Part shown: in pieces, positions 45,111 through 57,340 of the stretch | Layout: every line of letters begins with the position of its first letter | How positions within the stretch are numbered: the first letter of the stretch is position 1 | Assembly: GCF_002776525.5 (NCBI RefSeq) | Contig: NC_045447.1 | Span: 17,489,068 to 17,553,067, forward strand | Length of the DNA stretch: 64,000 nucleotides | Direction: 5' to 3' | DNA from: Piliocolobus tephrosceles | Lineage: Eukaryota > Chordata > Mammalia > Primates > Cercopithecidae | Made by a program: the position numbers and the translations under genes | The notes under the pieces: generated by a model | Told to the model about the DNA's origin: nothing | Databases searched by the model: none | What the model saw: only the letters and a program-made list of their open reading frames with translations

Positions 45111-45759
45111 CCTTCCTCCCCCAACCCCACCTCCCGAAACTTAGACCGATTTGCAGAAGGAAGAAGTCTCTCTGACTTTCTTCTCACCTCTCTTTCTAGC
45201 TCCACTTTCTGCCCCATTTTTCCCCCTCCGCTTTCCTCTGCGTTTTGAAGAACTCTCCTTCCCGGCTTCTGTTCCTCGCCAGGAACCCTGAGTTCTCCCA
45301 CCCTCACCCCCCCCCTCCCTCCCCAGTCTTCAAGGCAGAAGTTGCGAGTGGCTCAGTCTCCTTCCCCTGTGGAGAAACTGGTACTCTGGAGAGGGGATTC
45401 TAATAAAGAGAGGTGGTGGACCTCTCAGGAGTATTCACTGAGGAACTCTTAGTGATCCAGTGTTTCTAAAGATGAAATTTCAGGCAGGGTGGCAGTGAAA
45501 GCAATTTAGAGGGCTGGGTGGTCCTTTCCAGGACCCCGCAAAGAACACTACATTGGAGTCATCTATTCTGATTATTCGTAAAGCCAGCTTTATCCTGGCA
45601 TCTTACCTGTAAGTTCCATTTCTCTTGTCCAGGAATCCATGTGTTCAATTCCTTCCCAGGAGCATCAAAGGAATTATAGAAATCTTTATTCCTCACTTTT
45701 TCTCTACTAAGAATGTTGCAGGATTATCTTCCCAAATGGAGAGTGTAATAGGGAGGAGT

Positions 45760-45872
45760 TGATGGGTTTCATCATGTTGGTCAGGCTGGTCTGAAACTCC
45801 TGACTTCAAATGATCCACACGCCTCAGCCTCCCAAAGTGCTGGGATTGCAGGCGTGAGCCACCAAGACCCCC
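45760..45872 (-). mobile_element. Alu fragment (5' part of left monomer)
   Basis: Antisense 'gggtttcatcatgttggtca' to 'gcaggcgtgagccacc'; no tail. Probably a remnant of a deleted copy. Confidence 0.85.
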
Positions 45873-45884
45873 CAGTGCCACATA

Positions 45885-46045
45885 TTTTATGTATATATTA
45901 TTTTATTGAATCTTCACAACAGATGATGTGGTAGGTATTCTAATCCCTGTATTATACTTGATGAAACTGATAGTCAAAGAAGTTAAATTACTTAAAGTCA
46001 CATAGCTTGTATTTAAATCTAGATTTGACTGATTCTAAAACCTGA
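45885..46045 (-). mobile_element. MIR (antisense)
   Basis: 'ttattgaatcttcacaacag', 'ggtaggtattctaatccctg' and 'aaagtcacatagcttgtatt'. Confidence 0.75.
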
Positions 46046-46419
46046 ATAGGAAAATAATGGGCGGTAACTGTCTTTTTGATAGTTGTCTTTTCCTAGATAA
46101 GAAAGTGGGTATTAGGATGCATTCCTCAATATCCGGACCTCCTGGTGGGAAACTGCAGTGGGAAATCTGCTTGGAGTTCTTTGGGAATCAACATGATCTT
46201 TGTACTTAATGTTTATTTACAGATGAGTGGTCACAGATGAGTTTTTAACTTCCAGTTTTTTTTCTTGGTTCTACACTTAACTATTTTTTAGGCAGAAATC
46301 TTTCAAGATCTAATGAAAACCACTGCTTCCTCTCAAAAATTAGACATACAAATAAAATTTTGCATAGTCTTTTTTTTTTAAATGTAAACCTTAGAAATTT
46401 GACACTACTAGCAAAGCTA

Positions 46420-46660
46420 TTGCTGGAATTTATTAAATAGAGGTTATTGAATGCTTTCCCTGTGCCAAAACACAGTTTAAGTGCTTTACAAACATTATTT
46501 AATTGCATTCTGTAACAGCTCCACAAGGAAAAAGTCATTATTCACCATTTCACAATAAGGATACTAAGGCTCATGTGGTAAAATCACACAGTTTCTAAAA
46601 TTTTCAGCCTGGTTTCAAACCCCGGCTATCTGGTTTTCTGAACCATTTTCCCTATCCCAG
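46420..46660 (-). mobile_element. MIR (antisense)
   Basis: 'taagtgctttacaaacatta', 'aaaaagtcattattcaccat' and 'aaaatcacacagtttctaaa' in antisense MIR order. Confidence 0.75.
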
Positions 46661-46679
46661 AGATGGATACCAAAATGTA

Positions 46680-47470
46680 GAACCTTGTCTAACTTTAGTA
46701 CTTTACTGAAGTTGAGAGACAATAAACAAAAAAAGCCTGGAGGAACACAGCTTCAGTGATGACTTCCAGAGGTCTGCTTGTGAAGGAAGCAGTGGAATTA
46801 TAAAAGCCTAAACTCTGCCTGTTTGTCTTTGCTGAGAATTAGTCCTAGGTAGGTAAATAGGACCAGACCTAGGGCAAAATTAGTTTTTCTTAAAGGCAGT
46901 GCATTCACTTTGTAATGAAATAATGCAAGTGAATTGCAAAGAATGTATCGTTGTAATTAAGAGCCATGGCAACCAAATAAAACCCTTTGGGAGAATGTCT
47001 GAAAATAAGAAGAATCACGAGACTAATTGTTTATTTCAGTTGTTATAGCCAATCAGATCGAAGAGAACTTTGTAACTTCTTCAATAATTAATCTGAGTTA
47101 TTCTGTCAGTGGTCATATATTAACTTATGGAAGACCAAGTCTTCAAAACGAGCATATTTATTTATGATTAAATAGATTTTTGGTGCCACTTGATGGTATA
47201 AATTTTACATGGTAAAAGACAGTCACTGATTCCTAGTCAGCTTTGAGAAAAAAAAAAATTAAAGATGTTGATAAAGTGATACAGATGGGATTCAAAATCA
47301 GTTTTTTTAAGAAGGCACGGAAAAGCAATTTCCTGAAAACTATTGTATGTACAAAAAAGTGAATACCCTTTCTCTGCGTCTGTCTGGTATCCTGTGCATA
47401 TCTCTATCATAATGTTTATTATATAATATGTTTATCAGTTTGACTCATCTTCCCCTCCCCTCCTATAACT
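46680..47470. other. Repeat-poor STOM intron 1 segment
   Basis: About 0.8 kb without recognised repeats. Confidence 0.4.
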
Positions 47471-47475
47471 AAACA

Positions 47476-47757
47476 CACTTTTTCTTTTTGAGACAAGGTC
47501 TTGCTCTGTCGCCCAGGCTGGAGTGCAATGGTGCAGTCATAGCTCACTGCAGCCTCAAGTGATCCTCCCCCCTCAGCCCCTCCAGTAGCTGGGACTACAG
47601 GTGTGCACCACCACACCCAGCTAATTTTTTAATTTTTTGTAAAGACGGGGTCTTACTCTGTTGCCCAGGCTGGTCTCAAAACTCCTGGACTCAAGCGATC
47701 CCACTTTAGCCTCCCAAAGTGCTGGGACAACAGGCATGAGGTACCACGCCTGGCCTT
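47476..47757 (-). mobile_element. Alu (AluJ/S)
   Basis: Antisense, older copy; target words aaacacactttt / gaccacactttt. Confidence 0.9.
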
Positions 47758-47772
47758 TAGACCACACTTTTG

Positions 47773-48079
47773 GTTTTTTTTTTTTTTTTTTTTTTTGAGA
47801 CGGAGTCTCGCTCTGTTCCCCAGGCTGGAGTGCAGTGGCCGGATCTCAGCTCACTGCAAGCTCCGCCTCCCAGGTTTACGCCATTCTCCTGCCTCAGCCT
47901 CCCGAGTAGCTGGGACTACAGGCGCCCACCACCTCGCCCGGCTAGTTTTTTGTATTTTTTTAGTAGAGACGGGGTTTCACAGTGTTAGCCAGGATGGTCT
48001 CGATCTCCTGACCTCGTGATCCGCCCGTCTCGGCCTCCCAAAGTGCTGGGATTACAGGCTTGAGCCACCGCGCCCGGCC
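47773..48079 (-). mobile_element. AluY inserted beside the older Alu
   Basis: Antisense, near-consensus copy; perfect target duplication tagaccacacttttg (47758-47772 and 48080-48094), which reuses the flank of the neighbouring Alu. Confidence 0.95.
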
Positions 48080-48311
48080 TAGACCACACTTTTGAAAGAG
48101 ATTGTGTCCTTCTTCACTGTAGTAGCCCAGTATCAAGTATATAGTAGGTATACAAAAACATTTGTTGAAAGAAAAAGGAAGCAGGCAGGAAGATAAAAAT
48201 CCCCATGGAGTAAATAACATTAAGTGTTTGCCTTAACCTTATGTTGGTGGAGCACTTTTTCTGTTTACCATTGATTTTATTAAGTTTGTTATAACCCAAG
48301 CTGTTGATTTT

Positions 48312-48627
48312 TTTTTTTTTTTTTTTTGGGGGGGGGGGTCCCCCCGTCCCCCCCCCCGTCCCTCCCCCCTCCCCCGGACCCCCGGGCAGTGATCTCGGCT
48401 CACTGCAAGCTCCGCCTCCCAGGTTTACGCCATTCTCCTGACTCAGCCTCCCGAGTAGCTGGGACTACAGGCGCCTGCCACCTCGCCCGGCTAGCTTTTT
48501 GTATTTTTTAGTAAAGACGGGGTTTCACCGTGTTAGCCAGGATGGTCTTGATCTCCTGACCTCATGATCCGCCTGCCTCGGCCTCCCAAAGTGCTGGGAT
48601 TACAGGTGTGAGCCACCGTGCCCGGCC
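48312..48627 (-). mobile_element. AluY with an aberrant G/C homopolymer block
   Basis: Antisense Alu with target duplication aagctgttgatttt (48298-48311 and 48628-48641). The first about 60 bp after the T run (48328-48387) is not Alu but a run of G, then C with a few T, A and G, before normal Alu sequence resumes at 'cagtgatctcggctcac'. Confidence 0.9.
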
Positions 48628-48815
48628 CAAGCTGTTGATTTTAGGGCACAGCCATTATGTTTATTATATATTATTACAGATAGACTATTTGTCTGGATGT
48701 ATATTATCAATAAAAGGATTATAATTGCTAAGATAATATATTGTCCTTAATAAGAAATCTCCTTTTATTAATTAAAGCATGGAAAGAGAAGTTAGAGGTC
48801 ATGGTTAGTAGAAAG

Positions 48816-48916
48816 AAGTGTGTGTCAATAGAAAATTAAAAAAGAATGTAGCAACAAGTGTGTGTCAATAGATAATTTTCTATTGACACACACTTGTTTC
48901 TACATTCTTTTTTAAT
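48816..48916. repeat. Perfect-type hairpin with 37-bp arms (template-switch-like)
   Basis: Arms at 48835-48871 and 48880-48916 are inverted repeats with one mismatch and an 8-nt loop (ataatttt). In addition, aagtgtgtgtcaatagaaaa at 48816 is a direct repeat of part of the left arm and is also exactly complementary to part of the right arm and loop. Confidence 0.95.
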
Positions 48917-49350
48917 CTTTCTCTATTTGCTGGGACTAGGAAAGAAACTTGAACTCCAAGCATTTGGCCTCACATTTCAAAGATTATCCTTGAAGATACA
49001 ACCGATAAAGTCCTAAAGTCTCAGACAATGAAAACTATACTGAACTTGTGGTCCAGTTAAAGTGAGCACTATGGTGAGGTAGTAGAGTATAGTGAAATGG
49101 GAGTGGAATTTAGAATTAAAAGCTTTGGGTTGAGATCACTCTACCATCACTTAAGAGATTTGTACGAAGGATGGTCCAAGAAAATTTAGAACGCTGACTT
49201 ACTGCCCCAAGTGTGGTCTGTTTCTCCTCCAGAGATTCAGTCCCCAAGCAGATTGTTAGTTGACATTTTCTCCATAGTGCCCAGATCCCAAAAGGTAATT
49301 CACTTCATAAAGAGTTTCTTCTTCTAAACTTATCAATAGTGATCTTAAAG
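48917..49350. other. Unassigned intron 1 segment
   Basis: No repeat family recognised; low G+C. Confidence 0.4.
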
Positions 49351-49354
49351 TTGT

Positions 49355-49545
49355 GGTAATAATAATGGCTACTGCTTGTTGAATACTTCCTAAGTGTCAA
49401 GTCCTTTACATATTTTCTCATTTTATCTTCACAACAACTGAGTGAAAGAAGTACTGTTCTTTTCCCCCATTTTACTGATAAGAAAATTTAGTGGTAGATT
49501 TGGAATCTAACACCAAAAATGCAAGCTTTTAGCCACTGCTTAGCT
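49355..49545 (-). mobile_element. MIR (antisense)
   Basis: 'tgttgaatacttcctaagtg', 'cattttatcttcacaacaac' and 'ccccattttactgataagaa'. Confidence 0.8.
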
Positions 49546-50084
49546 GTTAATCGCAGTGAAGAACTGAGAACCTTATCATCTAGTTTTCTTCTGCTTCCAT
49601 TTCCCATTTTTAAATGAAAATGATGTTACCCTCCAAATACTTATATGAGAAGAACTTAATTGTGGATAATTTTAAGATGTCCAAGTAAAAGAGCTGGAAA
49701 AAAAAAAAAAAACTTAAAAAGTGGGAGGTTTTTGTTCTATTTTCATGTATTTCAGGTCTAGATGAAATTTAATTAACTTAATACCCATTATGAAATTGTT
49801 TTTCTCTTCAATTTACCTGAACATAAATGTTTTGGTGCTTCCAGACGTGGGCCATGTTCAGCCCATTCTTCTACTTTCCTGAATTCTCTAACCTCACAGT
49901 TGGAAAAGGTCTTTTTTTTTTTTTTTTTAAAGAAAACACTTGAGGAAAGCAACTGACAACTGCTTGGGTCAGGAGATGGTTCTGTACTGTATCCCAGGAT
50001 CCTGTCTGCTGTTTCAGTTTGTCTTATGTAAGAGGCAGTCTTTTCTTTTTCTCTCTCTCTTCCCCCAAAGAAACAACACACTCA

Positions 50085-50640
50085 ACTCATCCAGCAACTA
50101 TTTAACAAATGTTTTTTGAGTACCTGTTATACACTAAGTATCTTCCATATTAGCTTATTTACTCATCACACTAACCTTCTGAGGAGGTACTCTTTTTTTT
50201 TTTTTTTTTTTTGAGACGGAGTCTTGCTCTGTCGCCGGGACTGGAGTGCAGTGGCCGGATCTCAGCTCACTGCAAGCTCCGCCTCCCGGGTTTACGCCAT
50301 TCTCCTGCCTCAGCCTCCAGAGTAGCTGGGACTACAGGCGCCCGCCACCTCGCCCGGCTAGTTTTTTTTGTATTTTTTAGTAGAGACGGGGTTTCACAGT
50401 GTTAGCCAGGATGGTCTCGATCTCCTGACCTCGTGATCCGCCCGTCTCAGCCTCCCAAAGTGCTGGGATTACAGGCTTGAGCCACCGCGCCCGGCCCGAC
50501 TGAGGAGGTACTCTTATTAGCCCTGTGTTTAGATGGGTAGACTGAGGCACAGTTGAGTAATAAGGTACTTTCTCAAGATCACACAGCTAGTAAGTGGCTG
50601 AGCCATCTGGGAACCCATTATGCTATACTGTTTTCATAAA
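50085..50640 (-). mobile_element. MIR (antisense) split by an AluY
   Basis: Left part 50085-50190 ('tttttgagtacctgttatac'), right part 50498-50640 ('agactgaggcacagttgag', 'atcacacagctagtaagtgg'). It is colinear once the Alu is removed. Confidence 0.85.
50191..50497 (-). mobile_element. AluY in the MIR
   Basis: Antisense copy; target duplication tgaggaggtactctt on both sides (50179-50193 approximately and 50501-50515). Confidence 0.95.
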
Positions 50641-53485
50641 ACCAAAATCTCATGAAGACAGACAACTGAATATAATAATTACAACTGTGATAAATATTGT
50701 TTTAAAAGGCTAAAGTGCTATTGCAGCATTATTTTAGACTGAGAGGTCCAAATTTAAAATTATTGCTGTTGCTCTCACATATTTTTTTCCTCTTGTATGG
50801 CCTGAAACATTTGAATGCAGGAAAACTACAGAAAATCCTTAAAATATTTAGGAAAGAAGACATTTATGCTTATTTACTTTCCTTATTCTTTTTGAGCTGA
50901 GCAAAGAGTAACTGTTACTGCAAATCTTTCTTAGAAGTATTAGTTCTTTTGTTTTCCTTAGTATTTCATAGTAAACACATTTTAAGCTTTATAATTCAAA
51001 CCACATAGTGCTTCATCAGTATCAGTTATTTTGGTCTAGTGTTTATACCTATAGATGGATTTTAACAGGGAGGAAAAGTTACAGTCTTCACTCATGGTTT
51101 TTAACTTGATACCATCTGGCCTGTAGCTACTCTAGCCCAGAGAATAATTTCTTCTGTAGAGATTTAAGGATAAGGGCATTTGAACAGCTAAGCTGTGCCT
51201 AATTAAAATACTAATTTGAAAGGCAGGCTATAATGTGTGCTTGTTTGCTTTGAAATCGTCTCCCTTAAAGGAATTGCAAGTTGTGATCTCTAATTAAACA
51301 TTACCATTTTTTTAACATATATTTATCAAGACCCTACCATGTGGTAAACTCTGCCTCTTTCTTACTTATAGCTTTTTAAATCTATCTCTCATTGTAGGAT
51401 GCTGTCTTCATTTTTGTGTCTTCCATTTTTACTCCTTCTATTTCTCTTATTTTCCTTCACTTCTGTTATGCCCTTCCCTTCTTTGTCTTTTTCTCCTAAA
51501 ATTCCAGTCATTTGAAAAACTTACTTATAGTAAACATTTGATTAATTGAAGAGGAATTTATATTCACTTATTCTACCTGCCCTTTTGCTGATTTTCACCA
51601 GGAGTTTTTGTTTATCAGGCCTTATAAAGGCCTTGTTTCAAAATAAGCAAAAGAGAGAAACTGAGAAGCTGGGAAATGTACCCTTATTTGAATAGCTGGA
51701 AGAAAGATCAAATGCATTATTTAATTTATGCAAGTCTTCCTCCTCAAATAAATAGTTGGCTGACATAAAACAGGAACAGCGTGTAACAGCCCATTGTCCA
51801 AATCCAGCTGACTCTGTTTCTGTATATCCCACAAGTTATGAAATAGCTCTTATATTTTTAAATGATTTTTAAAAAACAAAAGAATACTTTTTCATTACAC
51901 ATGAAAATTATGTGAAATTTAGATTTGTGTCCATAAAGTAAGTTTCATTGGAACAGCTGTGCTGTTTATGTAGGTAATATCTATGGCTGCTTTTGCATTG
52001 CAAAAGTAGAGTTGAGTAGTTGCAACAGACTGCAAAGCCCAAAATATTTAGTTCCTGGTTCTTTACAGGAAAAGTCTGCCAATCCTGACAAAGAATCTCT
52101 GATGAAGTATCATAGTGGCCAAAAGTAACAGTTAATCCTGAATACATATGTTTTTAAGAAGAAAGTTAAAAAATTGCCAAGACTTTTCAATTTGACCTAC
52201 TGTTACCCCTAAAAAGTGCTGCTACAAATGAATAGCATGTGTTTTTGAGACTAAACTTCCAGCCCTTCTGTCTTGCCCCACCCAGTGGGACTGGTCTCAT
52301 CAATTTACCACATAAAGTGTTTTATTTGCACTCTGTGAAGGCAGAAGGAAAAAAGTGTCCATTAACTGTTGCAGTTTAGGTATTTCAGTAATTCCTTAGC
52401 CCATCCTTTCCTTTTTGTGTACAATAATGCTTATGACTCTCAGTCAGATTCTCAGCGGAGGAAATCCAGTTATCTTTTGAACTTGATGATAATATAGTCT
52501 CAGTAATGAATGGATTTATCCACATGATTTCCAGTAGCGCTAAGGTTAATAGATCTGAAAGTAAATCAGCTGATGGGGAACGGGAACAACTACAGCCCTC
52601 TGGACTAATCAGCCTGTGTTGTCATCTTGGAAAGAATGTTTAACTGCCTTTCCAGAAGCTTACCCAACAGAAATTACTACACAACTTGTCATTTTTCATT
52701 TGTTTCATGGTTTGGTTGGTTTTCTTTTGTTTCTTCCTACAAGGTCTTTAGCCTTATTACTTTGGAACTTCAGGAGGCATATTTTACACCCTCTTCACAG
52801 ATTTTTGTAAACATTATAAATACTCATGTGTGCAAGGAGGAGCTACATTGTGGCTAACATGTCATAGGAATTCACAAATGGTAGTTATCAGGAGTAGTAA
52901 TAAAAGATACCTTCAGAATGAGAGAATTTTAAGAGTTGTATAATTTCATCTCTTCGGAAAAATTAATTTACATAGGAAATAAGCAGGTACAGAAACATTG
53001 CTAAAAGTATATTCAATGCAGCAGTTTCTAAGTGAGAAATTTGGACACAACAAATTTCATCATGTGAAACAATGGAATTAGTTAATCTTTAATAATGATA
53101 AAGAATATGTACTGATAATGAAAGAGTGTTCGTGACATGGATGGGAGGGAGAATATTTTAAATCACTGTGTGTACCATTCTTTCATTATTGAAAAAATGT
53201 AGGCTAGAAAAGGTTTAAAAGATGTATATCAAGGAAAAAAACATCCAGAGATAAAGTATAGATAATTTTTCTGGTTGTTGAGCTATTATTTCTAATTTTT
53301 GTAGTAACTTTTGCTTTTAAAGTAAAAAAGCAATTTTAGAAAATGTATGTGAGTTTCCTGGAGGTAAGCCCAACTTGAATGTTCAATACAAAAATTCAAA
53401 TGTATAGGCTTATGTCCATATTCAGACCCTTTGATTAGTTAAAAGTTTATTCTACTGCCATTTTGGTAATAAAAGAAAAAAAATA
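50641..53485. other. Repeat-poor core of STOM intron 1
   Basis: About 2.8 kb with no Alu, L1, LTR or MIR that I recognise, exceptional in this window. GATA words occur, for example 'agagataaagtatagataat' at 53249, but GATA is too short to mean much. It may hold conserved intronic enhancers (inference from repeat depletion only). Confidence 0.45.
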
Positions 53486-53493
53486 CTCTAAAC

Positions 53494-53740
53494 CAGGGGT
53501 CCCCAACTCCCAGGCCACAGATGGATCAGATCAGCAGCATTAGATTCTCATAAGAGCACAAACCCTGTTGTAAACTGCACATGTGAGGGATCTAGGTTGT
53601 GTGCTCCTTATGAGAACCTAATGCCTGATGATCTGTGGTGGAACAGTTTCATCACAAAACCATGCTCCCCCACCCTTTCCCATGGAAAAATTGTCTTGCA
53701 CGAAACTGGTCCCTGGTGCCAAAAAGGTTGGGGACCATTG
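53494..53740. mobile_element. MER1-like hAT-Charlie non-autonomous element
   Basis: Termini CAGGGGTCCCCAAC and GTTGGGGACCATTG form inverted repeats, flanked by an 8-bp target duplication ctctaaac / ctctaacc (53486-53493, 53741-53748), as for hAT transposons. The interior also folds (arms around 'gattctcataagagcacaa' and 'tccttatgagaacctaat'). Confidence 0.9.
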
Positions 53741-54051
53741 CTCTAACCTATGGTAAAGTAGTATTTACAACCAAGTATCATAGGATCCCTAATTTTTAGG
53801 AATGTTCTCACCCAGCAGAATATCAACAAGTGTATTAACCAAAATATCACTATTTGTCCCTTTCCCCATGAAACTGGTAGGAAGGATTCAGTCCTAAAGT
53901 AATACATGGGAAACTTCAAGTAAATGAATTTCATGAGATTTTAGTGAGTGAGAATTTCTTTTATTCCCAGAAGTGGTAGATGACTAAGGGTTCATTTATA
54001 AGCCTGCTAGAGTTTAAGCCTCACCTCTGAGCTACACATTTATAGCACAAC

Positions 54052-54155
54052 GTGCCATAAATAGGCACAGCTGGAATTAAGAGGGCTTCCTCTGTAAAAA
54101 CATCAGATTTCATTCTCAGAACTCTAGTGATGCATTCCCAACTTAGGTACTGTGT
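54052..54155 (+). repeat. Copy A of an intra-intron ~100-bp repeat
   Basis: Shares the order 'ataaatagg…agctgg…gagg.cttcct.tgtaaaaa.atcagatttcattctcagaactc' with copy B at 55269. Identity is about 80% by eye, direct orientation. Confidence 0.8.
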
Positions 54156-55268
54156 ACCTTTTTAAGGTGTAACCAGGTGGGAAAGAATTTTAAGAGTTGA
54201 AGATAGGATACTTTCATTTTAAAGGCATTAGAAAAATATGAAAGTGCCATTTTCCCAGTGTATACACTGATTATTTCTAGCCAAGCGTTTGATATGTGAA
54301 AGACCAAATCCAGTTTTCAAAATGTGTACATAATTCCTTGTTCCTGGTGATTTGCAATCCCATATGCACATCCGGGGTTTTCAAAAACACAATGTGACAA
54401 TGGGAACTGACACAAAAAAACTGGGCTGAACTTTTTGGCTTGTCCTCATGTAGATCTCCTCATAAATGAACTTCTTGAGCGTCTTTGAATGTCCCAGCCT
54501 AGCCAGACTGGGGGCAGATATGAAGCAAAGGGCAAATTAAATTGTTTAAGAGGCTTTTGATCAAAAAGGGTAAGTGCTGTTTTCCCATTTTTCTTCATGA
54601 AGATACAAACACTTAAGTAAAATAGAAGGATTACAGAAAACTATCATCTAAATTTACTAATTATTATCTGTATTCTACAAGGCCAGCCTGCTAATCTTTA
54701 CTTTTCACCAGTAAGGAAACTAAGGTTCAAAGAGGTAAAGATCATGCAACTAAGAAGTATCAGAACTGAAATTCAAACACAATTACTCCTCGTTCTCAGG
54801 GAATCTCAGTGTAATAAGGGATATAAATGCACAAGAAATTAAAATATTAGATTAAAAAATAATAAAAGATTAAAATCCACTTTGGAAGGTCAATTGAAAA
54901 TAAATACAAAATAAAAGATTAGACAAGATATAAGTGCCATAAGATAATTTTCAAAAAATGCTATCAAGATTCAAAGGAAAGAAAAAAAACATATCTAGCT
55001 AGAAAACTTGCTGAGAAGTATTTTATTTTATATCTACTCTATGCAGGATAGTGTGCTAGACATTGAGAATATAAAAGTGAATAAGCAACATCCCTGCCCT
55101 CAGGGAGTTTTTACTCTAGTATGTTATGGAAAACCTGAACAGTATTTGAAAAGGCACCAAATGATATCAGATAAATAGTATTTGTGGTCAGTCTGTCCTT
55201 GTTTGGAATTCATTTCACCCTGGAAACCTAGACCTATGTCTGTCACAGAGCCTTGAAACTGTCTTTTG

Positions 55269-55373
55269 ATATAAATAGGCATGGCTGGCATGAAGAGGAC
55301 TTCCTTTGTAAAAATATCAGATTTCATTCTCAGAACTCCAGCCATGCTTTCCCGGTTTGGATACCATCTTGAG
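55269..55373 (+). repeat. Copy B of an intra-intron ~100-bp repeat
   Basis: Direct counterpart of copy A, 1.2 kb downstream. The longest exact shared word is 'atcagatttcattctcagaa' (extends a few bases further). Not a repeat family I can name. Confidence 0.8.
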
Positions 55374-55424
55374 AAAGTGCTTCAACCATGAAAACATCCT
55401 TAATGAAGATTTTTTTATTCAGGG

Positions 55425-55640
55425 TTAAATTTAGAACACGGGCTTTGGAGTAAGATGACCCATATTTGAGTCCCAGGTCCTCTGTTGTGTGACTTCCGGG
55501 AAGTTAAATGTTGCTTTAGTTAACTCATTTGTAAAAGGGAGTTAAAAATGCCCTCACAGGCTGTCGTAATAGTTAAATGAAATACATGTCTAAAGTAACT
55601 TTAAAAACTTCCTGAGATATAGAAAACCCCTCAAAACAGC
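55425..55640 (+). mobile_element. MIR (sense)
   Basis: 'acacgggctttggagtaaga', 'tgtgtgacttccgggaagtt' and 'taaatgaaatacatgtctaa' in sense MIR order. Confidence 0.85.
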
Positions 55641-56705
55641 CACTGTTGTTATGATCAGTTATGGTAGTACTAGATAGTTTTCTTCACAAACAGTCCTATG
55701 GCTCTGCTTTGAATATTTTCTCGATGAATATGTGTGTACCCCCTAAATTATAACTTAGAAACCTCCAGGATTACTTTAGATCATTTTATTTAAGTATACA
55801 TGAAAACATTTATCTCACACTATGACACAGGATCAGAAAATTACAAAGTCACATACAACCCAAGTACTCACTATATTTCTGATTTTTCATCCTATGTTTT
55901 AGAGCACTTGACGTGGGTGCCAACATGGGTTTCTCTTCTCCCATGTTCCCAGCCTGAACACTCTGCTTATTTCTTCGCCTCCTATTTATTCCAAGCCCCA
56001 TCTTACTGCCATTTTGCCCTTTCTTCTGAGCAGTAACATGTGCCTGGCATACCTTTTCTCCCCTCTGTCATTAAAATAGCTCCTGAAAATGCAGCAGAAG
56101 CCTTCCAAGTGGTTGATAAGAAAACTTGTTATATCCCTTGGCCTTCTCAGTCCCTATGTCCTCTACAGAAAGGAAAAGCAAACTAAAAATGACGATGACA
56201 CTGGATACAGAAAATAGGAACACAGCGTATGGGGTGATGGGAGTTCCCAGGATGATGGTGAAAGCAACTGCAGAATGATAGCCGTGCACACTAGATGAGG
56301 GAAGTCCACACAAGGCTCTGAGAGAGAATTCTTTCAGAAGATACAATTGATAGTATACCTGACCCCTTTGAGAGGAAATTTAGGCAATTGATTTAAGGTT
56401 GGATCAATAAGTACATTGAAAACTGAACAAAGGGAAAAAATAAGACAGTAACTCCAGAAAAAACAAAAATGGTACAGGAAGAGAAAACCAGTGATACCTC
56501 ACTACTTGGCTTAGCTTTGAATTGCATTTATAAATTCATAATATAAAATCTCATATTGATCTAAATGAAGTTATGATGTAATTATATTGGAAAGATGGGT
56601 ATAAGTATGTGGTGGGGGTAAGAGGGAGGAAAGAGAACTAAATCCTTTTCTGTAGTAGAAAGTTAATAGTCCTCAAAACTGAAAAAGCAAGAAGTAACAA
56701 AACAA
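55641..56705. other. Unassigned intron 1 segment
   Basis: About 1 kb without recognised repeats. 'ccagcctgaacactctgctt' and neighbouring words could belong to an old L2, but this is weak. Confidence 0.35.
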
Positions 56706-56708
56706 GCA

Positions 56709-56794
56709 TTTCCTTCCTTCCTCCTTCCTTCCTTCCTTCCTTCCTTCCTTCCTTCCTTCCTTCCTTCCTCCCTCCCTCCCTCCCTCCCCTCCCT
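56709..56794. repeat. (TTCC)n/(CCCT)n microsatellite at an Alu head
   Basis: About 15 TTCC units, then CCTC/CCCT units, pyrimidine-only. It grew from the tail of the adjoining antisense Alu. Confidence 0.95.
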
Positions 56795-57052
56795 TTCCTC
56801 GTTTTGTTGCCCAGGCTGGGGTGCATCACATCTCACTGCAGCCATGAACTCTCAGACTCAAACAATCCCCCTATTTCAGTCTCCTCAGTAGCTGGGACTA
56901 CAGGTGTGTGCACCACACCAAGCTAATTTTTTTTTAAAGTTTCAAGTAGAGATGGGTTGCCCATAATGGTCTCAAACTCCTGAGCTCAAGCAATCCTCCC
57001 ATCTCGGCCTCCCAAAGTGCTGGGATTACAGGTGTGAGCCACCATGCCTGGC
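56795..57052 (-). mobile_element. Alu (old, AluJ-like)
   Basis: Antisense copy following the TTCC tract, ending 'gccaccatgcctggc'. Confidence 0.9.
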
Positions 57053-57068
57053 AGAAGCATATTATTAT

Positions 57069-57204
57069 TATTTTTTTTTTCTAAAGTAGAGAAAGAATCT
57101 CCCTATGTTGCCCAGGCTAGGCTCAAACTCCTAGGCTCAAGGGATCCTCCCTTCTCAGCCCTCCGAAGTACTGGGATTACAGGCGTGAGCCACTGCACCC
57201 AGCC
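57069..57204 (-). mobile_element. Alu monomer (FLAM-like)
   Basis: Antisense single monomer with target words aagcatattatt on both sides (57056-57067, 57208-57219). Confidence 0.85.
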
Positions 57205-57340
57205 GCAAAGCATATTATTTAGAAACATGGAGGTAGATACCAAAATGGTCAAAGTAGCAAATGTTTTTGAGGAAGAGGAAATTGGAAGAGGTGAGCATGG
57301 GAATGCCCTTTTTTGTACTAATCTTATAGAATGGTTTGAC

